In this document: piece after piece, positions 1-5,858 of the stretch
Numbering within the stretch: the first letter of the stretch is position 1
How the letters are laid out: each line of letters starts with the position of its first letter
Source: Nocardioides sp.
GTDB taxonomy: Bacteria > Actinomycetota > Actinomycetes > Propionibacteriales > Nocardioidaceae
Length of the DNA: 8,587 nucleotides
Assembly: GCA_025965295.1 (NCBI GenBank)
Contig: JAOPXF010000375.1
Location: forward strand, 1-8,587
Direction of reading: 5' to 3'
The notes under the pieces: generated by a model
Told to the model about the DNA's origin: nothing
Databases searched by the model: none
Seen by the model: the letters and a program-made list of their open reading frames with translations, nothing else
Made by a program: the position numbers and the translations under genes

Positions 1-78
1 AGCCTGCGCGATCGCCTCGAGCTGGCGGAGGATCTTGCCCTCGCCGATGCGGAGGAGCTTGTCAAGAATGGCAGGCAC
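1..78 (-). CDS. secA: SecA preprotein translocase ATPase, N-terminal fragment
   Basis: Only the first 26 codons are inside the window; the gene runs off the left edge. It starts with GTG (complement of 76-78) and begins MPAILDKLLRIGEGKILRQL, the highly conserved N-terminus of actinobacterial SecA1. SecA is the cytoplasmic ATPase motor that pushes unfolded preproteins through the SecYEG channel; the N-terminal helix seen here precedes the first nucleotide-binding domain. A Shine-Dalgarno sequence AGGGAG lies 10 nt upstream (complement of 89-94), which supports this start. The preceding gene ends at 171, leaving 92 bp that may hold the secA promoter. Identification rests on a short but very characteristic peptide. 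In M. tuberculosis the gene next to hpf is also secA1, so the context agrees. Confidence 0.95.
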   Translation of the reverse strand, partial: MPAILDKLLRIGEGKILRQLEAIAQA

Positions 79-115
79 GACGGTGGTACTCCCTGGATCG
101 ATTGAAGTCTGCGCC

Positions 116-121
116 ACTCTA
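116..121 (-). promoter_or_regulatory. Possible -10 element of a secA promoter
   Basis: The minus strand reads TAGAGT here, matching the actinobacterial housekeeping -10 pattern TAnnnT. It would place transcription start near 109-110 and give a leader of about 30 nt that contains the AGGGAG ribosome binding site. No convincing -35 hexamer is found 17-18 nt upstream (TAGGGA or TTAGGG). This is a pattern match only. Confidence 0.3.
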
Positions 122-170
122 CCCAGCGGGCGAAGCACTCCCTAACCGAGCGTGGGTCACCGTGCGAGGC

Positions 171-1364
171 TCAGAATCGCAGCGTGGGCGCCAGGTCGCC
201 CCGGGGCTCGACGGCGACGTCGGACAGACCCAGCCACCCCGCCAGCTGGCGCAGCTCCGCGGACAGCTCCTCGGCGGTGTCGGCGGGGGCGCCGGGCTCG
301 GCGTACGCCGCCTTGACCACGAGCCGGTCGCCGGCGCGGTCGGCCTTCAGGTCGACTCGGCCGACGATCCGGTCGCGCAGCAGGAACGGGAGCACGTAGT
401 AGCCGTGCACCCGCTGCGGCGCGGGCACGTAGATCTCGATCCGGTAGCGGAAGTCGAAGAGCTCCTCCGTGCGCCGGCGCTCCCACACGACCGGGTCGAA
501 CGGGCTGAGCAGCGCGCGGGCGTTGACCCGGCGCGGGAGCCGGGCGTCGCGGTGGAGGTACGAAGGTCGGCGCCCCTCGACGTTGACGACGATCAGCTCA
601 CCGTCCTCAACAAGGTCGTTGATGGCTTGCTGTGTCTCTGCCACCGGCATCCGGTAGTAGTCGCGCAGGTCCGGCCCGGTGCCGACGCCGTGCGAGCGGG
701 CCGCGCGCCGCACCAGCTCGCGGCTGGCCTCCTCGACCGACGGGGTCGGGAGCGCCAGGATCTCGGGCGGGATGACCCGCTCGGGGAGGTCGTAGAGGAT
801 CTCGAACTGGCTGTTGCGCCCGGCGATCGCGAGCTCGCCTGCCGTGAAGAGGTAGTCGAGCACGCGCCGCGTCTCGGACCAGTTCCAGCCCCAGTTCTCC
901 TTGCTGCGCGGCAGGCCGTCGTCGAGGTCGCGTGCGGTGGAGGCACCGCGGTCGCGGACCTCGGCGATCAGGTTCGCCTCGAGGTCGGGTTTCTCGTCGA
1001 CGATCCCCCACTTGCCGCGCTTGCCCCGGTAGGACTCCATCCGGTGCTGCATCACCGGCCACAGCTCGACCGGCATGAAGGCCTGCACGTGGGCCCAGTA
1101 CTCGACGATCCGGCGCGGCCTCTGTTCGGCGGCCCGACGCAGCAGCTCGGTGTCGTAGGCGCCCATCCGGGAGAAGAGCGGCATGTAGTGGGCGCGCTGG
1201 AGCACGTTGACCGAGTCGACCTGGAGCACGCCGGTGCGCGACAGCGTCCGGTTGAACGTGCGCATCGTCGGCGTGGTGTGCCGCGGGTCGAGGAAGCCCT
1301 GGGCGGCCAGGGCGATGCGGCGTGCCTGGGCGGTGCTCAACGACTCAACCACGGGGAGACTCAA
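171..1364 (-). CDS. ycaQ: YcaQ-type (HTH_42 family) DNA glycosylase, predicted interstrand-crosslink repair
   Basis: A 397-residue protein of the winged-helix HTH_42 family, close in length to E. coli YcaQ (about 410). Family members (YcaQ/AlkX; AlkZ in Streptomyces) are cytoplasmic glycosylases that remove bulky alkylated purines and unhook interstrand crosslinks. The catalytic QxD motif of the YcaQ branch is visible as GVLQVDSVNV, with Q48 and D50; the AlkZ branch has QxQ instead. Other family-like stretches are LFSRMG (64-68 region) and EYWAHVQAFMPVELWP (about 88-103). The start is uncertain: the longest frame uses TTG at 1364, a GTG lies at 1352, and neither has a well-spaced ribosome binding site (GCGGAG is 16 nt from the TTG). 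The conserved N-terminal segment with TAQARRIALAAQG favours a start near the TTG. It begins 28 nt after the response regulator stop, so co-transcription is likely. The substrate is inferred from the family. Confidence 0.85.
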   Translation of the reverse strand: MSLPVVESLSTAQARRIALAAQGFLDPRHTTPTMRTFNRTLSRTGVLQVDSVNVLQRAHYMPLFSRMGAYDTELLRRAAEQRPRRIVEYWAHVQAFMPVELWPVMQHRMESYRGKRGKWGIVDEKPDLEANLIAEVRDRGASTARDLDDGLPRSKENWGWNWSETRRVLDYLFTAGELAIAGRNSQFEILYDLPERVIPPEILALPTPSVEEASRELVRRAARSHGVGTGPDLRDYYRMPVAETQQAINDLVEDGELIVVNVEGRRPSYLHRDARLPRRVNARALLSPFDPVVWERRRTEELFDFRYRIEIYVPAPQRVHGYYVLPFLLRDRIVGRVDLKADRAGDRLVVKAAYAEPGAPADTAEELSAELRQLAGWLGLSDVAVEPRGDLAPTLRF

Positions 1365-1392
1365 TCACGAGCCGGGATCGCTCCGCGGTCCC

Positions 1393-2076
1393 TCAGGGGA
1401 GCTCCAACAGCTTCTCCTTGACGGCGTACATGACCGCCTCCATGCGCGAGTGGAGCTGGAGCTTCTCCAGGATGTTGCGCACGTGGTTCTTGACGGTGTT
1501 CTCACTGATGAACAGCTCGCGGGCGATCTCGCGGTTGTTCATGCCGCGGGCGACCAGGCGGAGCACCTCGAGCTCACGCTCGGTGAGCCGCAGGCCGGGC
1601 ACGTGGTCGCGCTCGGGGCGCGACATCTGCTTGAACTCGTCGATCAGCTTGACCGCCATCGACGGCGAGATCAGCGACTGGCCGTCGGCGACGACGCGCA
1701 CGGCCTGCGCGACCTCCTCGATCGAGGAGTCCTTGAGGAGGTAGCCGGCGGCGCCGCTCTTGACGGCCTCGTAGAGGTCGGCCTCCTCGTCGGAGACCGT
1801 GAGCATGATGATCTTGGCCGACGGGACGGCCTCCTTGATGGCCAGGCAGGCCTCGATGCCGGAACGCTTGGGCATCCTGATGTCGAGCAGCACGACATCG
1901 GGCGCGGTGGTGGCCGCCATGGTCGTGCCCTCGACGCCGTCACCGGCCTCGCCGATGACCTCGATGCCCTGCTCGACGGCCAGCAGCATGGTCAACCCGC
2001 GACGGAAGAGCTCCTGGTCGTCGACGACCAGAACGCGGATCGGCTCAGGATCCGGCTCGTTCACCTGTTCTGACAC
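1393..2076 (-). CDS. Orphan NarL/FixJ-family response regulator (REC + LuxR-type HTH)
   Basis: A 227-residue two-component response regulator. Residues about 14-130 form the receiver domain: acidic pocket D19/D20 (VLVVDDQELFRRG), phosphoacceptor D65 (VVLLDIRMP), switch threonine T93 and conserved lysine K115 (GYLLKD). Residues about 163-222 form a LuxR-type helix-turn-helix (LTERELEVLRLVARGM, then NREIARELFISENTVKNHV). All key receiver residues are present, so it should be phosphorylatable. The frame is open up to 2172, but that part reads through the 2138-2163 palindrome and is Pro/Gly-rich and unlike the family, so I start at GTG 2076; GTG 2064 is the alternative. Neither has a clear ribosome binding site, and a CATGAT hexamer ends 6 nt before the 2076 GTG, which would fit a leaderless mRNA. 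No histidine kinase lies beside it. The lone MtrB in the window belongs to MtrA. Target genes are unknown; the neighbour hpf is a plausible one. Confidence 0.9.
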   Translation of the reverse strand: MSEQVNEPDPEPIRVLVVDDQELFRRGLTMLLAVEQGIEVIGEAGDGVEGTTMAATTAPDVVLLDIRMPKRSGIEACLAIKEAVPSAKIIMLTVSDEEADLYEAVKSGAAGYLLKDSSIEEVAQAVRVVADGQSLISPSMAVKLIDEFKQMSRPERDHVPGLRLTERELEVLRLVARGMNNREIARELFISENTVKNHVRNILEKLQLHSRMEAVMYAVKEKLLELP

Positions 2077-2082
2077 GGACGC

Positions 2083-2088
2083 ATCATG
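2083..2088 (-). promoter_or_regulatory. Possible -10 element for the orphan response regulator
   Basis: The minus strand reads CATGAT, one mismatch from TATGAT, and ends 6 nt before the GTG at 2076. That distance would put transcription start at or next to the start codon. No TTGACA-like -35 is apparent. The call is weak, but it agrees with the absence of a ribosome binding site. Confidence 0.25.
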
Positions 2089-2137
2089 ACACGTTGGGGC
2101 GGTTCCGCGCGCGTGGGTGGGTGGTGGGACAGCGAGA

Positions 2138-2163
2138 CGGGGTGGCCCGATCGGGCCACCCCG
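2138..2163 (-). terminator. Perfect 26-bp palindrome after hpf, probable terminator
   Basis: The two 13-nt arms CGGGGTGGCCCGA and TCGGGCCACCCCG are exact reverse complements with no spacer. As RNA this gives an 11-bp very GC-rich stem with a GAUC loop. It begins 27 nt after the hpf stop and lies upstream of the response regulator start. No U-tract follows, which is common for actinobacterial terminators. As a perfect DNA palindrome it could also be an operator for the downstream regulator gene. Confidence 0.65.
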
Positions 2164-2190
2164 CCTCCCCACCTGGGGCCAGTCAGGCGC

Positions 2191-2811
2191 TCAGCCGTCG
2201 GATCCGAGATCCAGCGAGATGACGCCGTAGTCGTAGCCGCGGCGGCGGTAGACGACCGCCGGGCGGTCGTTCTCCTTGTCCACGAACAGGTAGAAGTCGT
2301 GACCGACCAGCTCCATCTCGTAGAGCGCCTGGTCGAGGGTCATCGGGGTCGCGGGGTGCGTCTTCTCGCGCACCACCAGCGGGCCGTCACCGGTCACGGT
2401 GATGGGCCCGACCTGGCGCTCGGTGACCTCGCCGTCACCGTCGTCGGGAGCCTCCACCGGCACCTGTGCCATCGCCTGGCCGACCGACACCGGAGCATGG
2501 CGACCGCGGTGCACGCGGCGCCGGTCGGCGGCCCGCCGCATCTGGGCGGCCATCTTGTCCAGGGCGAGGTCGAGAGCGCCCATCTTGTCGTCGGCGGCGG
2601 CCTCCGCGCGGATCACCGGGCCCTTGGAGAACGCGGTGAGCTCGACGTGCACGGCATGGTCGTGCTGGCGCGGGTTGGGTTCGCAGTCCACCTCCACATG
2701 CACCCGCATGATCCGGTGGTCGTGCTTCTCGAGCCGGGTCAGCTTGTCCTTGGCGTGGCTGCGGAATCCCTCCGACAGCTCGCAATTACGGCCTGTGACC
2801 ACAACTTCCAT
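2191..2811 (-). CDS. hpf: Long-form ribosome hibernation promoting factor (HPF / S30AE family)
   Basis: A 206-residue protein with the two-domain layout of long HPF. Residues 1 to about 100 are the S30AE domain (MEVVVTGRNCELSEGFRSHA at the start) that sits in the decoding region of the 30S subunit. A charged linker covers about 100-145. The conserved C-terminal domain covers about 147-203 (EMELVGHDFYLFVDKE, then RPAVVYRRRGYDYGVI), which in many bacteria drives 100S ribosome dimers. It stabilises inactive ribosomes in stationary phase or stress. The ATG start is firm: GGGAGG lies 5 nt upstream. The gene stands alone, with a 426-bp structured region in front and a strong palindrome behind, so it is probably its own transcription unit. 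In mycobacteria the long form protects 70S ribosomes without clear dimer formation; which applies here cannot be told from sequence. Confidence 0.97.
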   Translation of the reverse strand: MEVVVTGRNCELSEGFRSHAKDKLTRLEKHDHRIMRVHVEVDCEPNPRQHDHAVHVELTAFSKGPVIRAEAAADDKMGALDLALDKMAAQMRRAADRRRVHRGRHAPVSVGQAMAQVPVEAPDDGDGEVTERQVGPITVTGDGPLVVREKTHPATPMTLDQALYEMELVGHDFYLFVDKENDRPAVVYRRRGYDYGVISLDLGSDG

Positions 2812-2814
2812 GTG

Positions 2815-2820
2815 AACCTC
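2815..2820 (-). promoter_or_regulatory. Strong ribosome binding site of hpf
   Basis: The minus strand reads ACGGGAGGTTCACATG. Near-consensus GGGAGG with a short spacer fixes the hpf start at 2811. It is the strongest Shine-Dalgarno match I found in the window. Confidence 0.8.
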
Positions 2821-3001
2821 CCGTTGAACAGTTGGTTTCCTGGTGTCAGCTCCCGAGCACGCCCGTCGTTGGGCAGGCCAAGACCCGGGTCACGGACGAC
2901 CCGGTGTCATGGCAGTGCTCGGAGAGGATGGAGCCCGTCCGGCCGACCTGGTCTTCGACCCCACAATCGCCTGCAGAGGGGTTCGCAGCTTGGTGCCACT
3001 A

Positions 3002-3050
3002 CTGCCCTTCTCCCGACGGCTCACCGCATCTGACGGTGAGGCCGGGGCAG
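3002..3050 (-). other. Nested stem structure in the hpf upstream region
   Basis: Outer arms CTGCCC (3002-3007) and GGGCAG (3045-3050) pair. An inner arm CTCACCG (3020-3026) pairs with CGGTGAG (3034-3040) around a 7-nt loop; alternatively GGC (3018-3020) pairs with GCC (3041-3043) with one bulged base, continuing into the inner stem. A 10-12-nt asymmetric internal loop remains. It lies about 190-240 nt upstream of hpf and could be part of a leader RNA. I do not recognise a named RNA class. Confidence 0.4.
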
Positions 3051-3096
3051 GACTTACGTCTAAGCCGCACCGTGATCGGCTTTCCCCCGGGGGGGA

Positions 3097-3117
3097 CACG
3101 GGGGGTATCCCCCCGTG
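3097..3117 (-). terminator. Perfect 9-bp G/C hairpin after comF, terminator or leader structure
   Basis: Arms CACGGGGGG (3097-3105) and CCCCCCGTG (3109-3117) are exact reverse complements around a 3-nt loop. It lies about 120 nt after the comF stop. On the minus strand it is followed by a C7G5 run that could pair with parts of the same stem, so alternative folds are possible. There is no U-tract. It may end comF transcripts or be a regulatory structure ahead of hpf. Confidence 0.45.
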
Positions 3118-3237
3118 CATAGCCTTACGTGGACCGTTTCGCCTGCGACTGGCATCGGCTTGCCGCTCGGACGCCCGGCTCGCGCTGAGTGTCTCTGCGA
3201 CGCAACCACGGACCCGGACGGACTCCATACACAGACG

Positions 3238-3999
3238 TTAGAGGGTGTTCGGGCTGGGCGAAAGCCGTAGGCCTGAAGAATCGCTGTGACCGGCCGCACC
3301 GGGGTCGGGCCACCTGCGGCGTGTCGCCGCCACGGCCGCGATCGCCACCACCTCCAGGCCGATCACCTCGAGCGCCCGCTGCGCCTCGCGGGCCGTGGCG
3401 CCGGTCGTGATCACGTCGTCACACACGACCAGGCGGGCCCGGGGCCGCCTCGCGCGGAGCCGGTGCACCGCCTCCGCCGGGCAGCACAGGGACCCGTCGA
3501 GGTTGGCCCTCCGCTCCACGGCGCCGAGCCCCGCCTGGTCCACGACACCCCGTCTCGGCCGGAGCATCCGGAGCGCGACCACGTCGGCGCCTCCCGACCG
3601 GAGCAGGCGCGCGGCATGCTCGACCAGGACGTGCGTGTGGTCGTGACCGCGGGCCCGCACCACGGCCGCTCGCGACGGGACCGGCACCAGGACCACGGGT
3701 CCCGCGGGCACCCGGGCGGCGTGCACGGCGTCGGCGAGCAGCGCGCCCAGCGGCTCACCGAGGGCCAGGAGACGCCGCTCCTTGTGGCCCACGACCATCG
3801 CCCGGACCAGCCCGTCGTACGACGCGGCCGCGAACGGCGGTGCGAGGCCGGGCGGCGCCGGGCTCGGCCAGGACGGATGGGCACCGGCCGGGAGCCCGGT
3901 GGCGCAGGTGCGGCACAGCACCCGGCCGGGAGCCGCGCAGCCGACGCACCGACCGCCGAGCAGCAGGTCGGTGACGGCGTCGCGGAGACGGTCGGGCAC
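3238..3999 (-). CDS. comF: ComF/ComFC-family phosphoribosyltransferase-like protein
   Basis: A 253-residue double-zinc-ribbon plus type I phosphoribosyltransferase-fold protein. The N-terminal ribbon shows CxxC-x7-CxxC (C18, C21, C29, C32). The PRPP-binding loop is clear at about 201-213 (VVCDDVITTGATA), and VPVPSRAAVVRARGHDHTHVLV (in two parts, about 105-126) is also typical. In naturally competent bacteria ComFC supports DNA uptake, but Actinobacteria without competence also carry it next to lpqB and hpf, where its role is unknown. The GTG start at 3999 is the only reasonable one upstream of the zinc ribbon; it has no clear ribosome binding site. It follows lpqB after 77 bp that contain a hairpin. 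The family usually ends soon after the last beta strand (here VAIAAVAATRR, about 228); this copy continues for about 25 Pro/Ser-rich residues. Function is inferred from the fold only. Confidence 0.92.
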   Translation of the reverse strand: MPDRLRDAVTDLLLGGRCVGCAAPGRVLCRTCATGLPAGAHPSWPSPAPPGLAPPFAAASYDGLVRAMVVGHKERRLLALGEPLGALLADAVHAARVPAGPVVLVPVPSRAAVVRARGHDHTHVLVEHAARLLRSGGADVVALRMLRPRRGVVDQAGLGAVERRANLDGSLCCPAEAVHRLRARRPRARLVVCDDVITTGATAREAQRALEVIGLEVVAIAAVAATRRRWPDPGAAGHSDSSGLRLSPSPNTL

Positions 4000-4023
4000 C
4001 CGTCGATGCCAGCAGACCGGACG

Positions 4024-4042
4024 GCGGCACTCAAGGTGCCGC
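4024..4042 (-). terminator. Hairpin between lpqB and comF
   Basis: Arms GCGGCAC (4024-4030) and GTGCCGC (4036-4042) pair perfectly around a 5-nt loop, 34 nt after the lpqB stop and 24 nt before the comF start. It has no U-tract. It may be a partial terminator that lowers comF expression relative to mtrAB-lpqB. Confidence 0.4.
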
Positions 4043-4076
4043 GGGCGCCCTGTGGACGGGGCTCCGGGAGGGCGAC

Positions 4077-5858
4077 TCAGCCGACGTAGCCCAGGGACGT
4101 GATGCGGGAGTCCAGCGGGACGTTCTGGCGCACCGCGTTGGTCTGGTCGAGGAGCAACGAGGTCGTGGCCGCGTAGAGCGTCTCGGACGGCACCGGCGAG
4201 CTGACCAGCCCGAGGACCTTGCCGGTCAGGGTGTTGGCGAGGCTGTCCGAGCCGGGGGGCGAGCCGTCGACTGAGATCGTGCGCACGGCGAAGAGCTGTC
4301 CCCCGACCAGGGCCTGCAGCGCGACGACCTTCGTCGGCCCGGACCAGCCGATGTCCCGGATCGCGACGCTGCCCTCACCCTGCCAGGCGATCCGCTTGGC
4401 CGAGGTGGCGCTCAGCACCCGTCCTTGGGTGTCGTGCCGGATCCGGCTGACCATCAACGCGTCGCCGCGGCCGGGTCGCCGTACGACGGCCACCAGCCGG
4501 GAGCCGTCACGGGAGACCAGGAAGTGCCGGACGTCGGCGCTCGAGATGCCGGGGACCTCGACCGGGGTGGTCCGGCCGGCCTCACGCACCAGCACCCGGG
4601 CACCGCGCGACGCCCGGTCGACGAGCCAGAGCCGGTCGGCGATGTCCCAGGCCGGGCGCAGCAGGTCGGTGGCCCCGCTGACGATCTCGCGGACCCGCTT
4701 CCCGGGGGCACGGACCGGCGCCACCAGCACCGAACGTCCCTTGCCGGACACGGCCGCGGCGGTGGTGCCGTTCAGGTTGACCGCGACCTCGGAGAGGCCG
4801 TAGCGCGTGGTGCCGAGCGGGCCGTCGACCGCCTCCAGGGCATCGGGCGGGCCCGACACGAGCAACCCCTCGCGCAGCCCGAAGAGCAGCGAGCTCGCCT
4901 GGAAGCCCGTGGGGTCGTACTCGCCGCCCTGGGCGACGGACACGTCGCTGTCCTGGCCGGGCAGCTGGATCGCCTGGTCGCCGATCGTGACGCGGACGGT
5001 CCGGATGCTCGGCTCCTGGCGCAGGGTCCAGGTGAACTGGGCCAGCATCAGGTCGATCGCCTGCGGGGTCTGCTGGCCGACGTCGCCGGTGAGTGCGATG
5101 TCGGCGACGCCGTCGGCCGACACCGGGACCGAGACGCTGAACTTGAGGCCGGGCGGGATGAAGCTGCGCGACACGTCGGCCAGCTGCGGCCCGGGGCCGC
5201 GCAGCAGGGCGGCCGTCAGCGTCGTGGCGAGCTGCTCACCGAGGGGCACGAAGACCGGCTCCGGCACCAGGACGCGCGCGCTCGGGTCGAAGAAGTAGAC
5301 CGCCACCTGGCGGTAGCGCTGCTCGAACCAGGTCTCCGGCACGACGAGCGCGTTGGGCGCCTCGGTGATCCGCCACTCGCCGTCCTCGTCGCGGGCCACC
5401 GGGAAGGGCAGCACGCTCTCGCTCCTCGGCACCGGGCCCGTCCAGGCGCCGCGCTCGTCCAGCGCGTCGGCGTCGGTCAGCGTGACCGACACCCTGGGGG
5501 GTGCGCCACGCGGCGTCGAGGCATCGGCGTACGTGATCGTCTCCAGGCCGGGGTTCCAGGAGGCCCGCGCGTCGACGCTGAGGAACTGGCGCGCGACGGT
5601 GAACTCGATCGGGAAGGCGGTCATCGCGTCGAGGAAGCCCTTGACCACGTCGGCGGGCGAGTCGCCCGGCTGCGGTGGCTTGGGGACGATGTACGCCGGC
5701 TCGTCGACCGTCGTGTTGCCGCCCGAGCGGGCCTCGACGACCGGGCCGCTCTCGGGCATCCGGACGCAGCCGGCGGGGAGCAGCAGGCTCACGCAGCCGA
5801 CGACCGCGATCGCGAGTCTGCGGGAGCGGCTCATGGCGCCGATCGTCCCCGGCCTCAT
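4077..5858 (-). CDS. lpqB: Lipoprotein LpqB (GerMN domain plus beta-propeller), MtrB partner
   Basis: A 593-residue predicted lipoprotein. The signal peptide has a basic n-region (SRSRR, 10-14), a hydrophobic core and a lipobox ending LPAGC with lipidated C31; the -3 position is Pro, not the usual Leu. After it come an N-terminal domain (about 60-175), a GerMN domain (about 200-300, with FVPLGEQLATTLTAALLRGP) and a C-terminal LpqB-type beta-propeller (about 320-590, with LLFGLREGLLVSGP, then repeated blades). In mycobacteria LpqB binds the extracellular part of MtrB and affects MtrA phosphorylation. The ATG at 5858 overlaps the mtrB stop as ATGA and has GGAG 8 nt upstream, so translation is coupled. 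A second ATG at 5834 would give a shorter, more usual n-region, with GGGGA 11 nt before it. Position after mtrB is the conserved actinobacterial order, which makes the identification very safe. Confidence 0.97.
   Translation of the reverse strand: MRPGTIGAMSRSRRLAIAVVGCVSLLLPAGCVRMPESGPVVEARSGGNTTVDEPAYIVPKPPQPGDSPADVVKGFLDAMTAFPIEFTVARQFLSVDARASWNPGLETITYADASTPRGAPPRVSVTLTDADALDERGAWTGPVPRSESVLPFPVARDEDGEWRITEAPNALVVPETWFEQRYRQVAVYFFDPSARVLVPEPVFVPLGEQLATTLTAALLRGPGPQLADVSRSFIPPGLKFSVSVPVSADGVADIALTGDVGQQTPQAIDLMLAQFTWTLRQEPSIRTVRVTIGDQAIQLPGQDSDVSVAQGGEYDPTGFQASSLLFGLREGLLVSGPPDALEAVDGPLGTTRYGLSEVAVNLNGTTAAAVSGKGRSVLVAPVRAPGKRVREIVSGATDLLRPAWDIADRLWLVDRASRGARVLVREAGRTTPVEVPGISSADVRHFLVSRDGSRLVAVVRRPGRGDALMVSRIRHDTQGRVLSATSAKRIAWQGEGSVAIRDIGWSGPTKVVALQALVGGQLFAVRTISVDGSPPGSDSLANTLTGKVLGLVSSPVPSETLYAATTSLLLDQTNAVRQNVPLDSRITSLGYVG

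Larger units (their letters stand above)
2812..3237. other. 426-bp intergenic region between comF and hpf, rich in inverted repeats
   Basis: No convincing gene lies here. The open frames that cross it (for example minus 3228-2890 and plus 2843-3241) have no ribosome binding site, are low in complexity and resemble no family I know. The stretch holds a 9-bp G/C hairpin at 3097-3117 beside a C5G7 run (3084-3095), a nested stem at 3002-3050, a repeated pair of short words around the hairpin (3053-3082 and 3124-3161), a GACCCGGGTC palindrome (2882-2891) and two near-identical TGACACC words (2839-2848, 2900-2909). It must contain the end of the comF transcript and probably the hpf promoter and leader. 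I could not identify a convincing -10/-35 pair, nor match it to a riboswitch class. Confidence 0.6.

Noticed and set aside
102..1421. Long plus-strand open frame opposite the ycaQ gene
   Set aside because: Antisense shadow: the minus strand has a full recognisable glycosylase; the plus-strand protein is Arg/Gly/Val/Asp-rich without any family motif.
2077..2172. N-terminal extension of the orphan response regulator from 2172
   Set aside because: The extra 32 residues are encoded partly by the 2138-2163 palindrome and do not look like a receiver N-terminus; GTG at 2076 fits the family length.
2890..3228. 112-codon minus-strand frame in the comF-hpf gap
   Set aside because: No ribosome binding site before its ATG, Arg/Ser/Pro-rich composition, no family resemblance, and it reads straight through the hairpins at 3097-3117 and 3002-3050.
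2812..3237. Known riboswitch (for example the c-di-AMP or cobalamin class) ahead of hpf
   Set aside because: I could not match the conserved bases of these classes to the sequence; only generic stems are visible.
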